A DNA stretch of 64,000 bases, taken from the NCBI GenBank assembly GCA_000955875.1, contig JYOE01000017.1, positions 1-64,000 on the forward strand, in the 5' to 3' direction. The DNA is from Terrabacter sp. 28 (GTDB lineage: Bacteria > Actinomycetota > Actinomycetes > Actinomycetales > Dermatophilaceae). A program made the translations under genes and the position numbers. Below, in pieces: positions 8,019-17,054 of this stretch (positions within the stretch are counted from its first letter, which is position 1; each line of letters opens with the position of its first letter). Under the pieces are notes generated by a model. That model worked only from the letters and a program-made list of their open reading frames with translations. It did not search any database and was not told the DNA's origin.

Positions 8019-10441
8019 GCGCCGCCGGGAGCCGCCGCGGGACGGGTGAGCACTCCCTGTGGTTCGATCGTCCGGCCTCCGAATGGACTCAAGCGCTACC
8101 GCTCGGAAACGGGCGAATCGGCGCGATGCTCTTCGGAGCGCCCGATATCGAGCTCATCCAGCTCAACGATGGGACCGCATGGTCCGGAAGCCCCGCCAGC
8201 GCCCGGCAGCCCCCACAGCTCGATCCCGTGGCGGCTCGCGCCGCGCTCCAACAGGCACGAACGGCCATCGACGTGGACGATTACCCCGCGGCCACGGACG
8301 CGCTCTTCCGTGTCCAGCACCGGCACAGCCAGACGTTCCTTCCGTTCGCCGATCTGCGGATCACCTCCACCGGCGCCGACCGCGTCACGGGATACCGCCG
8401 GGAACTCGCTCTCGACACCGCGACACACACTGTGACCTTCGACGTGCCCCAGGGCACGGAGACGCGGGAGACTTTCATCAGCTCACGGGCGAACGTCCTG
8501 GTGCACACCATCACCACCACGGTCGCCTCCGGCCTCGACCTCGACCTCGAGCTGTCGACGCTGCTGCGCACGCTGACGAGCGAGGGCGCCGACGATCACG
8601 CCGCGCTGCTGGTGAAGATGCCGGCGGACGTTTACCCGCCCCACGACCGCGCCGAAGCAGCCGTCGTCTACGAGGACGACGACGCGTCCTCGCTCCAAGG
8701 CGCGGTCGTTGTCGGCTGGACTCACGATGGCCGCAGTCATCCCGCGCGCCCCGGAGCGCTGGCGGCGACCGGGGTCACCACCGCCACCATCGTCGCGACC
8801 ACGGAGACCACCTTCGCCGGGATCGGGCGACCGCCGGTCGGTACGGCGACGGACGCACGCGGGCGCGCCCTGCGACGGGTGGAGGCCGCGCTCGTCGAGC
8901 CACAGGACCTCATTGGGGTGCGGCACCGCGCCGACCATGCACAGCTGTACGGCCGCGTCGAGATGTTGATCGCGGCGCCCGACCGGAGGGCCACACCAGT
9001 CGACCTGCGACTCAGGCATGCGAACGCCGATCCGCGCGGTGCAGTGGCCGCGGACCCCGCGCTCGCCGCCTTGCTCTTCCACTACGGCAGGTACCTGCTG
9101 ATCTCCTCTTCCCGCGAGGGAGGTGTCCCCGCCAACCTCCAGGGCATCTGGAACCCGCTGCTCCAGCCGCCGTGGAGCTCGAACTACACCACGAACATCA
9201 ATCTCCAGATGAACTACTGGATGGCGGAGTCGACCAACCTGACCGACTGCCTGCCGCCCCTCTTCGACTTCATCGACGCGCTGCAGAGGAGTGGCACGGA
9301 AACAGCTGAGCGCGTCTACGGACTGCCGGGATGGGTGGCCCACCACAACTCCGACGTCTGGGCGTACTCCCTCCCGGTCGGAGAAGGTGCGCATGAGCCG
9401 AAATGGTCCTTCTGGCCGATGGCGGGTCCGTGGCTGGTGCGACACCTGTGGGAACGCGTCCTGCACGGTGCCGGCGAGGACTTTGCGCGCCGGTGCGCCT
9501 GGCCCCCGATTCGCTCCGCTGCCGAGTTCTCCGTGGCCTGGCTTGTCGAGCAGTCAGACGGCACTCTCGGCACGTCGCCCTCGACCTCTCCCGAGAACGA
9601 GTTTCTCGGCCCGGACGGGCGTCCCGCGCAGGCTGCACGTTCGGCCGCCCTCGACCTCGTCGTCCTTGCCGACCTCTTCCACATGGTGGATACGCTGGCA
9701 ACGCGGCTGGGATTCGATGAGGACCCCGTGGTCCGCGCCGCACGTGACGCGCTTGCCCGGCTCGACACGCCCCGTATCAGCCATTCGGGCCTGGTGCAGG
9801 AGTGGAGAGACGATGTCAGCTCCCTCGATCCGCACCACCGCCACCTCAGCCACCTCTACCTCGCGTATCCCGGCGACTGGCGGTTGAACGCTGAGTGGTC
9901 GCGCGCGGTATCGGCCTCGCTCGATCAGCGGGGCGACGAGTCGACGGGGTGGTCGCTAGCCTGGAAGACGCTACTTCGAGCCCGACTGCACCAGCCAGAG
10001 CGAGTGGAGAACCTTCTCCGACTTGTCTTCCGGGACATGGAGATCGACCGAGGACCGTTCGTCGGAGGGCTCTACCCCAACCTCTTTGCGGCGCACCCGC
10101 CCTTCCAGATCGACGGCAACTTCGGGTACACGGCGGCAATCGCCGAATGCGTCGTGCAGAGCCACCTCGGGTCGATCGACCTGCTGCCCGCTGTGCCACC
10201 ATCACTCGCGTCCGGCGCGGTACGGGGCCTGCAGGTTCGGCCGGGTGTCGAGGTGGCCATCGAGTGGAGCACGGACTCCGAGGGTGACGTCGTGCTCCAG
10301 CAGGTATCCCTGCGCGCCCTCGCGTCTGGTGCCATCGGTGGACACCTCATCCGCTACGGGGGTCGGGAGGTCGTGGTCACGCTCGAAGCCGGGGTCCAGA
10401 CCGTACTGACACGCGATGACTTCCCCGCGGCGGGCACCTGA
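8015..10441 (+). CDS. GH95 alpha-L-fucosidase (cytoplasmic)
   Basis: An 808-residue inverting exo-enzyme releasing L-fucose, or L-galactose, from alpha-1,2 linkages. ATG 8015 overlaps the GH42 stop (ATGA); an upstream in-frame extension is a shadow. It has the N-terminal beta-domain (ALPLGNGRIGAMLFG, LNDGTAWSG) and an alpha/alpha-toroid with NLQGIWNPLLQPPWSSNY then TTNINLQMNYW, whose two Asn match the catalytic asparagines known in the family. The general acid candidate lies in SPSTSPENEF and the late Asp in FQIDGNFGYTAAIAE. No signal peptide is seen, so it acts on imported fucosylated oligosaccharides. It differs from the exported GH95 at 20.6 kb, which carries extra domains. Confidence 0.94.
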   Translation: MSAAGSRRGTGEHSLWFDRPASEWTQALPLGNGRIGAMLFGAPDIELIQLNDGTAWSGSPASARQPPQLDPVAARAALQQARTAIDVDDYPAATDALFRVQHRHSQTFLPFADLRITSTGADRVTGYRRELALDTATHTVTFDVPQGTETRETFISSRANVLVHTITTTVASGLDLDLELSTLLRTLTSEGADDHAALLVKMPADVYPPHDRAEAAVVYEDDDASSLQGAVVVGWTHDGRSHPARPGALAATGVTTATIVATTETTFAGIGRPPVGTATDARGRALRRVEAALVEPQDLIGVRHRADHAQLYGRVEMLIAAPDRRATPVDLRLRHANADPRGAVAADPALAALLFHYGRYLLISSSREGGVPANLQGIWNPLLQPPWSSNYTTNINLQMNYWMAESTNLTDCLPPLFDFIDALQRSGTETAERVYGLPGWVAHHNSDVWAYSLPVGEGAHEPKWSFWPMAGPWLVRHLWERVLHGAGEDFARRCAWPPIRSAAEFSVAWLVEQSDGTLGTSPSTSPENEFLGPDGRPAQAARSAALDLVVLADLFHMVDTLATRLGFDEDPVVRAARDALARLDTPRISHSGLVQEWRDDVSSLDPHHRHLSHLYLAYPGDWRLNAEWSRAVSASLDQRGDESTGWSLAWKTLLRARLHQPERVENLLRLVFRDMEIDRGPFVGGLYPNLFAAHPPFQIDGNFGYTAAIAECVVQSHLGSIDLLPAVPPSLASGAVRGLQVRPGVEVAIEWSTDSEGDVVLQQVSLRALASGAIGGHLIRYGGREVVVTLEAGVQTVLTRDDFPAAGT

Positions 10442-10637
10442 GCCGACTCGCACCGACTCACGAAGGTCCACGGCTCAGGGTTTCCGTCCAAGGCGTCGTA
10501 CAGGGCTCGGCGCGTTGGTGTGCCTGGAGGAGTGGCTTCGCGCGACCTCAAAACACAGCGGCGAGATGGAGAAGGTCATCGTGGCTCTCGACACCATCGA
10601 CACCGCAAGGGTCACCATCCGGGAGGAGGGCAAGGGG

Positions 10638-10695
10638 TTGATCTTGGCTGATGCCGCGAGTAACGTGACCGAACAGATCCCGGAAAGCGCATTCC
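10638..10695 (+). promoter_or_regulatory. Promoter with LacI-type operator ahead of secreted lyase-like gene; intergenic 10442-10864
   Basis: The 423-bp gap after the GH95 gene holds a candidate promoter: TTGATC at 10638, a 17-bp spacer, then TAACGT at 10661. Just downstream lies the operator-like CCGGAAAGCGCATTCC at 10680-10695 (GGAA/TTCC arms). The same 16 bases occur at 37610-37625 ahead of the second ABC importer. A weak open frame runs through the gap but is not convincing. Nothing else is recognised here; the leader to the next gene would be about 190 nt. Confidence 0.55.
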
Positions 10696-10864
10696 AAATT
10701 CGCGGTGTCGAGTCACACGCCTCGGTGACCAACTGGCACAGAGGAATCGGGGACCGACGGCAGCGCAGAAGGGCCGTGGACCGAACGAGCACACGCTCTG
10801 CGTGCTGGCCTGCGAATTCGCACTGCGGACACTCGCTGCATCGACAAGGTCATAGGAGATCGCA

Positions 10865-13624
10865 ATGCACGTTTCACTGAGTGGCCAGCGTCGGCTGCTC
10901 GCGACGCTGGCCATCGCCACGTTGGGCTTCGCCCTCACCTGTGTCGGGTCGGGAGGTCCGGCCCTCGCCGCAGCTCCCGAAGCCGATGGCATGGTCGCTT
11001 CCGCCGTCGGTGGCTCTGCCATCGTGGATCCGGACATCGGCCGTGGGCAAAGCACCGTCATCAGCGCCACCGGCTTCGCTCATCCCGGGATCGTCAGTTC
11101 CCGCGACGAGCTCAACCTCATGCGGGACATGGTCCAGAAGGGAGTTGAGCCCTGGCGCAGCGCCTACGAGCAGGTCCGGCAGGATCCGCGCGCCAGCAGC
11201 AACTACCAGCTGCAAGGGCCGCTTGCGGTGGTCCAGGGCTTCAACCGCCCCATCGAGTACACCATCGGCACGGACGGCTTCGCCGCTCACGCAAATGCCC
11301 TGGAGTGGTACGTCACCGGGAACCCGGCCTACCGAGACAAGGCGCTCGACATCATCCGTCAGTGGTCGGCCACGTTGACCAACCTGACCGAGTTCATTCA
11401 CGCCGCGCCGGGCGTGGCACGGATGGCCAGTGCCGCCGAGATCCTTAGGTACACCAAGGGTTCCGGCTGGACCGACGCGGACACGACCGCCTTCAGCCAC
11501 CTTTTGCGCATCGTCGCGTCGCCGCCCCCCGTCGGTGTCGACCGCGATGACATGTTCCAGAACCAGGCCGGCTACGGACACATTGCGCTCTTCGCGGCGG
11601 CCGTCTTCCTCGACGACAAGGCTCTCTACGCGAAGTACCTCAACCGTGCCACGGTCGGTACGAACCCCATTCCTGGGCAGGACTTCTCGCTAGACCGTCA
11701 AATCCGTGACAACGGCCAGCTCAACGAGATGGGTCGCGACCAGCCGCACGCTCACGGCGACCTGACGACTCTTGCGGAGATGGCCCAGACCACGTGGATC
11801 CAGTCCCGCGAGGGCAAGCTCGGCGACGTTGGCAAGGACCTGTTCACCTATCACGACAACCGGCTGCTCTCCGGTGCGGAGTTCTTCGCCATGTACAACC
11901 TCGGCTACGACGTTCCATGGACGCCGCACCAGCTCAACCCCACCACGGTCTACAAGACCGTGTCGCCCAGCACTCGGGGTCAGTTCACCGGCAAGCTCAG
12001 TGAGTTCAACGTCAACTCGCCGCTGAAAGCCCTGATCTACAACCACTACCATTACCAGCTCGGCGTGCCCGACAAGGACATGCCGTACCTGTCCGCGATG
12101 GCCAAGCAGATCGGCTCGGACTGGAACGACCTGCTGTGGACGCCGGCCGCCGCTGCCTCGACGCAGACGCCCGCCGGTCCGCCGGGACCGGACGGCAACT
12201 ATGGCCCGGACCCGTCCTTCGAGCGGGTGGCCGCCGCCAACTGGACGGAAACGTCTGGCAAGAACGACATCCGCAACGACCCCTGGGTGGATGCGGACGG
12301 TTCCCGGCTCATCGTGCGTGACATCCAGCAGGGCGGGTGGATCAAGTACGCCAACTTCGACTTCGGTGATATCCCGCGCGACACCTTCCTGCTCCGGGGA
12401 GGGGCGAGCACGACGGTGCCCACCCAGGTCGCCATCCACCTCGACTCGCCGACGGGCGAGCTCATCGGCAACGCCACGATCGCGCCGACCGGGTGGTACA
12501 CGATCTTCCAGACCACCGCGACACGGCTCGTTCGGCCCCTGACGGGCAAGCACACCATCGTGCTCACGTTCACGGGGTCGAACAACGTGTACCACTGGCA
12601 GGGTGCGGTCGACTGGATCAAGGTCGCGTCCGGCTCCGCACAGCTGGACAACGCAGCCGCCGCAGCACCCGTCCAGCAGGGAACGAAGCCCGGCCCGGAC
12701 AGCTCGGTCACGCTTGCCACCGGCGCCTCCATTGGGTGGAAGGACCTCGACTTCGACAACGGAGCCCAGTCCTTCACCGCCAAGGTCCGCACGACCGGTC
12801 CCGCCACGCTGGAGCTGCGCACCGGATCGGTGGACGGGCCGGCCGTCGCGAGATACGACGTGCCTGACACCGGTGGCGCCTGGCGGCCGGTACAGCGGGA
12901 GCAGCAAACACGTGCGGTCGTCGGCCGGAAGGACGTCTACCTCGTCCAGACCAGTGGGGCGGACGTCTCCCTCGGAACGATCCGCTGGACCGAAGGCGTC
13001 GACCCCTATGCGTCCACTCCCGCTGCGGCCGTGATGGGCACTCCTGCTGGTCGGTCAACCGTGTTGGGTTCCGGGTCGGCGCTTCTCGTGCAGGCGAAGA
13101 GCACGATCGCGCTGCCCCTCGTGGAGTTCAAATCGGGCGCGCAGACCCTGGCGATGACATACCGCAGCGCCCTGCCCGTCTCGGTGAAGGTGTACTCGGA
13201 CACGTTGGGCTCGAGTCCGATCGCGGTCGGCGTGCTGCCGGCTGCACCCGACGGACAGTTCCGGACCGCGAGGCTGCCGGTCAAGCCGTCGCCGACGCGA
13301 GCGCACATGCTGTTCGTCACCGTTGAGCAGCCGTTGGTCCTCAAGCAGGTGCAGGCCGACCCGGTGAACGCCGCGCCGCCGGAGCTGACGGTGAGGCTGC
13401 CCGAGTCGGTGCAGACCGGTGCGGAGGTCCGCATCCCGGTGAGCGCCTACGACGCGGACGGCAACACGGTGAGGCTCGCCGCCGAGTCCCTGCCGCCAGG
13501 CGCGCGGCTGGACAGGACCCTCATCGTGTGGACCCCGCGCCAGAGCGGTGACCAGTCGATCGTCTTGGTCGGCGACGACGGCCACGACATCACGCGAATG
13601 CCGCTGACCATCACCGTCGGCTGA
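10865..13624 (+). CDS. Secreted alginate-lyase-fold protein with carbohydrate-binding and Ig-like modules
   Basis: 919 residues. A Sec signal peptide (hydrophobic 11-34, likely cut near ALA-A36) sends it outside the cell. Residues about 75-430 resemble the alginate-lyase superfamily alpha/alpha barrel (GFAHPGIVSSRDELNLMRD, ALEWYVTGNPAYRDKALDII, QAGYGHIALFAAAVFLDD, NEMGRDQPHAHGDL). After a Pro/Gly linker come a CBM6-like beta-sandwich (about 440-590), a further beta region and a C-terminal putative-Ig domain (LPPGARLDRTLIVWTP). The GRDQ-x-H motif is shared with the paralogous domain at 17.05 kb. No alginate pathway is nearby, so the substrate is probably another uronate-containing glycan (inference). 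AGGAG precedes ATG 10865, and a strong terminator follows. Confidence 0.8.
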   Translation: MHVSLSGQRRLLATLAIATLGFALTCVGSGGPALAAAPEADGMVASAVGGSAIVDPDIGRGQSTVISATGFAHPGIVSSRDELNLMRDMVQKGVEPWRSAYEQVRQDPRASSNYQLQGPLAVVQGFNRPIEYTIGTDGFAAHANALEWYVTGNPAYRDKALDIIRQWSATLTNLTEFIHAAPGVARMASAAEILRYTKGSGWTDADTTAFSHLLRIVASPPPVGVDRDDMFQNQAGYGHIALFAAAVFLDDKALYAKYLNRATVGTNPIPGQDFSLDRQIRDNGQLNEMGRDQPHAHGDLTTLAEMAQTTWIQSREGKLGDVGKDLFTYHDNRLLSGAEFFAMYNLGYDVPWTPHQLNPTTVYKTVSPSTRGQFTGKLSEFNVNSPLKALIYNHYHYQLGVPDKDMPYLSAMAKQIGSDWNDLLWTPAAAASTQTPAGPPGPDGNYGPDPSFERVAAANWTETSGKNDIRNDPWVDADGSRLIVRDIQQGGWIKYANFDFGDIPRDTFLLRGGASTTVPTQVAIHLDSPTGELIGNATIAPTGWYTIFQTTATRLVRPLTGKHTIVLTFTGSNNVYHWQGAVDWIKVASGSAQLDNAAAAAPVQQGTKPGPDSSVTLATGASIGWKDLDFDNGAQSFTAKVRTTGPATLELRTGSVDGPAVARYDVPDTGGAWRPVQREQQTRAVVGRKDVYLVQTSGADVSLGTIRWTEGVDPYASTPAAAVMGTPAGRSTVLGSGSALLVQAKSTIALPLVEFKSGAQTLAMTYRSALPVSVKVYSDTLGSSPIAVGVLPAAPDGQFRTARLPVKPSPTRAHMLFVTVEQPLVLKQVQADPVNAAPPELTVRLPESVQTGAEVRIPVSAYDADGNTVRLAAESLPPGARLDRTLIVWTPRQSGDQSIVLVGDDGHDITRMPLTITVG

Positions 13625-13645
13625 CCGATCAGGACACGCGAAGTC

Positions 13646-13685
13646 GGGACGGCCGCCCCGGATCCTCCTGCGGGGCGGCCGTCCC
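13646..13685 (+). terminator. Strong intrinsic hairpin
   Basis: A perfect 15-bp stem, GGGACGGCCGCCCCG (13646-13660) with its complement at 13671-13685, around a 10-nt loop, 22 bp after the lyase-like stop. There is no T-tract, as is common in high-GC actinobacteria. It separates this gene from the next exported protein. Confidence 0.75.
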
Positions 13686-13748
13686 ACGACGTGGGCAGCA
13701 CCGCAACTAGGCCAGGGCCCGGGCCAAGACCAATGCGGGCACGGTTCA

Positions 13749-13831
13749 GCCGACAACCAGTCGCCCGAAAGCCGGCAGGCGGCGCTGCCGGTTGTCGGCG
13801 GAATGACGGCGCAACAGAAAAGCGCTCCTCA
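13749..13831 (+). promoter_or_regulatory. Inverted repeat and possible operator upstream of Tat-exported protein
   Basis: GCCGACAACC (13749-13758) matches GGTTGTCGGC (13790-13799) as an inverted repeat. Nested inside it, CCGGCAG (13772-13778) pairs with CTGCCGG (13785-13791), so two alternative RNA folds share bases. Just downstream AGAAAAGCGCTCCTC (from 13816) loosely resembles the GGAAAGCGC-type LacI motif of this window. Together they lie in the leader of the gene starting at 13893. Function unproven. Confidence 0.3.
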
Positions 13832-13892
13832 CAGCGCAAGCAGTGACCCGCGGTGCGACGTGCGCCGGGGGAGTGGACGAAGGAGACCACGC

Positions 13893-16832
13893 ATGGCCGA
13901 GCTCAGCCGACGACAGATCATCACGTACGGCGCCGTCGGCGCCGCAGGTGCGTATCTCTGGGCCGTCACCGATGACCCCGCATCGGCAGCAACTGCCGCA
14001 CGCGCAGACGCCACCATCGCAGCCGCACGCGACCGCATCATCTTCGGCGCCCCGGCCTCGGAGGCCGCTCACCAGCTCACCGGCACCCTGTCGAGCACCG
14101 TGACCGGCGCCGTGGGCCAGTCTGCGCGGGTCCTGGGCGGTCATGACCCGGCCGACATGTGGGGCGGCACGATGGCCTTCACCGTGAAGGTCCACCCGCA
14201 GTCGACGACCTACCTGTCCGTGAAACTCTGGGGTGGGGATTGGGCCGACCTCGAGGACGAGTGGCGGCTGCAGCTATTCGCGGATGGGAAGGTCGTCGGC
14301 TGGTTCGACCAGGGGCCGGTCGACAACCTCGACCAGATGAGCCTCAGCCCCCGCATCCCGGGCCACTTCTTCCTGCACACGGTCCCGCTGCCCGAGGGGA
14401 TGACCGCCGGCCGGCAGAGCCTCGAGGTCGAGATCCGCGCCATGGGTCGGATCTGGGCCTACGGCGGGAGCGCGCAGGCGTTCTACAAGCCTATGACCCA
14501 CGCGAGCCGCCCCGTCTATGCGGCCTACACGCACACCGACCCGTACTTCATCCCCGGACCGGACGACGAGTTCGGGCCGGGCGCGAGCCGCAGCAGGCGC
14601 GCCGACGACTCGGCGACCGCGATCCAGGTCGTTCGCGACCGGGTCGTGAACGACCAGGTGGCACTGCTCGACGCCACTCCACCGAGCGCCATGGACCCGT
14701 GGGCATGGATGACCCTCGTGCACGGCTACGAGTGGTCTGACGGTCCCGCCTACCACCAGGCACGAGCGGTCACCAAGGTCGCCGAGGCGATGGACGCGTA
14801 CTACCTGGCCTGGAAGAAGGACCCCACGCTGCTCACCGCCTCCGGCCAACAGTGGCTCGGGTTCGGGCGGGTCGGGCAAGCCATCGACCGGCTCTGGGCA
14901 GACATCGGCCCCCTCCTCGACCAGCAGGTGTCCCTGGGGTCGACAGCGGTGACCAACCCCGGTTTCGAGGTAGGGCTGGTCGGCTGGGCCAGGTCGACGT
15001 GGGGCGCCGGCAGCACGGGCACTGCGCAGGTCGACGCACAGGTCGCGCACAGCGGCACCGCGTCCGTGAAGGTGGTCGCGAACCCTAACGGGACGGTCGG
15101 GAGCACGGTCGGCGTCAGCCTCAACGGAAAGTACCGTCCGGTGGTCGGAACCGGCACCTATCGCGTGTCGGTCTGGTGTCGCACGGAGAACCTCTCCGGC
15201 ACCGAGGGCGCCTACCTCGACGTGCTCTTCTACACGGCCGCGGGAGTGGCCAAGGCCGACCAGAAGTTCGGCCTCCTCAAGGGAACCCACGACTGGACCC
15301 AGATCACGGCGGAGGTCACGGTCCCGTCCGACGCCACGAGCGTTCGCCTCGACCTTCGGGCCCGTGGCGAGGGGACGGCCTGGTTCGACGATGTGGAGCT
15401 GGTCCAGACCTCGGGCGAACCGCCGACGGCGGACGGGCTACCCAGCCGGCGCAGCGCATACCGGGAGATGCTCCTTGCCAGCCGGGACTACTGGCGGCAG
15501 AACCAGCGCCACTACACCAACCAGGTCCAGTTCACCAGCCTCGGAATCTACCTGTGCAACAAGGGACTTAGTCTCCTTTCACCAGCAGACGCATGGCCCG
15601 AGCCCAAAGCCCGCGAATGGCTCTACGAGGCGGTCGGACTGGCCCCCCTCAGCTCGGGTGAGTTCGCCGACGGGTCGAAGAAGTGGAAGCTGGGCCACAA
15701 CTACTACCTGTACACACCAAAGGGCCTGAGCCGGGAGCTCGGGTACGTCGGCAGCTACGGTGAGATCGTCGTCGATCTGCTCACCTCGATGTACGAGGCC
15801 GTCACGACCGGGGCGGTCTCGACCTCCGACGACCTCCTGCGCCGGCAGATCGAGAAGGTCCTGACCGCGCGCGGATGGTTCCGCCACGAAGGAGCCGACA
15901 CCGAGGGCAACCGCGTCATGAAGCTGGAAACCATCATCGGTTGGCGCAACGAGCACTATCCCGGCGAGGCGGACTACGCGGTCCCGCTGGACAAGGACAT
16001 CAACCCGATGCAGGCTGCGGCGACGTTCCCGACGGCAGAGTTCGTCGGGTGGACCCAGGAGCTGGTGGCGGACGGCCAGCTGGGTCCGATGCTCGAGCTC
16101 CTCCACACCGACCTGTCGTCGCGGATCGGTCTGACCGCCGGCAGGTTCATCATGAAGGACCTGCCGGCGTTCCTCCGGCACGCGGCCAGCCCTGCTCGCC
16201 TGCCGGGCGGCTGGGACCAGCCCGACTTCCTCTTCGCGGACGAGCTCGACGGTGTCGTGGCCCTCAAGCGAGGCGACGAGATGCTGTACGTGTCGCTGTA
16301 CTGGCGGGCCCGCCAGGCCGTCAACCGCTGGTCCCGCGTCCACCTGCTCCGACCCGACCTGGAGCGCAGCGGGACGATCCGGTGCGATGTCGACTTCGGC
16401 TCTGCCCAACCTGTCGGCACGTACACGGTCCAGGACTGGGTCTGCTGGGACTACGCGGTCAACGACAGCAACGGCCACGCGCTCAACCCGGGCGGCTGGA
16501 CGCCCACCGGGCAGACCCTGCATCAGGCCTTCGCGGGCGTGCAGCTCCCCATCGCGCAGACTCCCGACGACATGGACCCTGCCCTTGGTGCCCGCGGCGT
16601 CGGCGTCGAGTCGATCGGGGTCGGGAGGGCGCCGTTCTACTCGTTGTCCTACGCCGGCTACCACATCGCGATGAACACCACGACGGACCAGACGTTCACC
16701 TGGCACGCCGAGGCGTCCGGGTCCGGTGTCGACTGTGCCAGCGGGGCACGGGTCACCCTGCAGCAGCAACGCACGGTGAGGCCCGGGGAGACGCACGTCC
16801 TGTTCGACCCGAGCTCACGCACGAGCGCCTAG
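13893..16832 (+). CDS. Large Tat-exported protein of unknown function with CBM4/9-like module
   Basis: 979 residues. ATG 13893 is chosen for its AGGAG site and the twin-arginine signal directly after it (ELSRRQIITYGAVGAAGAY); an earlier in-frame ATG at 13803 would bury that signal. Residues about 40-230 look like a beta-rich domain (SVKLWGGDW, FFLHTVPLP). A helical stretch follows. A CBM4/9-like jellyroll sits at about 352-505 (TNPGFEVGLVGW ... AWFDDVELVQ). A helical central region (YVGSYGEIVVDLLTSMYEAV) and a C-terminal beta-sandwich (DELDGVVALKRGDEMLYVSLYW) complete it. That order, helical toroid then beta-sandwich, recalls heparinase-II/III-like and other polysaccharide lyases, but I recognise no known family. 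It lies between two alginate-lyase-fold proteins and is a good candidate for a new glycan-active enzyme. Confidence 0.75.
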   Translation: MAELSRRQIITYGAVGAAGAYLWAVTDDPASAATAARADATIAAARDRIIFGAPASEAAHQLTGTLSSTVTGAVGQSARVLGGHDPADMWGGTMAFTVKVHPQSTTYLSVKLWGGDWADLEDEWRLQLFADGKVVGWFDQGPVDNLDQMSLSPRIPGHFFLHTVPLPEGMTAGRQSLEVEIRAMGRIWAYGGSAQAFYKPMTHASRPVYAAYTHTDPYFIPGPDDEFGPGASRSRRADDSATAIQVVRDRVVNDQVALLDATPPSAMDPWAWMTLVHGYEWSDGPAYHQARAVTKVAEAMDAYYLAWKKDPTLLTASGQQWLGFGRVGQAIDRLWADIGPLLDQQVSLGSTAVTNPGFEVGLVGWARSTWGAGSTGTAQVDAQVAHSGTASVKVVANPNGTVGSTVGVSLNGKYRPVVGTGTYRVSVWCRTENLSGTEGAYLDVLFYTAAGVAKADQKFGLLKGTHDWTQITAEVTVPSDATSVRLDLRARGEGTAWFDDVELVQTSGEPPTADGLPSRRSAYREMLLASRDYWRQNQRHYTNQVQFTSLGIYLCNKGLSLLSPADAWPEPKAREWLYEAVGLAPLSSGEFADGSKKWKLGHNYYLYTPKGLSRELGYVGSYGEIVVDLLTSMYEAVTTGAVSTSDDLLRRQIEKVLTARGWFRHEGADTEGNRVMKLETIIGWRNEHYPGEADYAVPLDKDINPMQAAATFPTAEFVGWTQELVADGQLGPMLELLHTDLSSRIGLTAGRFIMKDLPAFLRHAASPARLPGGWDQPDFLFADELDGVVALKRGDEMLYVSLYWRARQAVNRWSRVHLLRPDLERSGTIRCDVDFGSAQPVGTYTVQDWVCWDYAVNDSNGHALNPGGWTPTGQTLHQAFAGVQLPIAQTPDDMDPALGARGVGVESIGVGRAPFYSLSYAGYHIAMNTTTDQTFTWHAEASGSGVDCASGARVTLQQQRTVRPGETHVLFDPSSRTSA

Positions 16833-16906
16833 CCCCGGCGAAGACGTCGGTGGGACGCATGGCGGTGTTGGCAACAGTCCGGGCAGCTGTCAGGGGTGTC
16901 GCCAGG

Positions 16907-16922
16907 CCGGAAAGCGGTCACC
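16907..16922 (+). promoter_or_regulatory. Partial copy of the LacI-type motif
   Basis: CCGGAAAGCGGTCACC shares its first ten bases with the 16-bp motif at 10680 and 37610. It lies 85 bp ahead of the leader ORF and the third large exported protein. No clear -35/-10 pair is evident. Regulatory role is inferred from similarity and position. Confidence 0.35.
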
Positions 16923-16991
16923 AGCAGCTGAAGCCGAGCCTCACCAGACGAGGCCGGATCGCATGACGAAGAACTAGGCAAAGGAGCCGAG

Positions 16992-17054
16992 ATGTCTGCA
17001 CCACCCCCCGTATCCTTCCCGTTGCGCCGAACGAACGCAGGCGGTGCCTCATGA
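16992..17054 (+). CDS. 20-residue leader ORF coupled to the next gene
   Basis: A short ORF, MSAPPPVSFPLRRTNAGGAS, has an ideal AAGGAG ribosome site (16980-16985) seven bases ahead. Its TGA overlaps the ATG of the 17051 gene (ATGA). The large downstream gene lacks an equally good ribosome site, so its translation is probably coupled to this leader. The product carries a proline triplet and has no recognisable domain. It could act as a translation-pacing leader, or simply as a translational entry ramp. Conservation in relatives would decide. Confidence 0.5.
   Translation: MSAPPPVSFPLRRTNAGGAS

Noticed and set aside
10566..10880. Small forward ORF (MEKVIVALDTIDTARV...) in the gap after GH95
   Set aside because: It has fair codon use at first but no ribosome site, loses protein-like character after about 60 residues, crosses the promoter/operator and overlaps the next start. 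It may be a relic.
13803..13892. Earlier start for the Tat-exported protein
   Set aside because: It would add 30 residues in front of the twin-arginine signal and has no ribosome site, while ATG 13893 has AGGAG.
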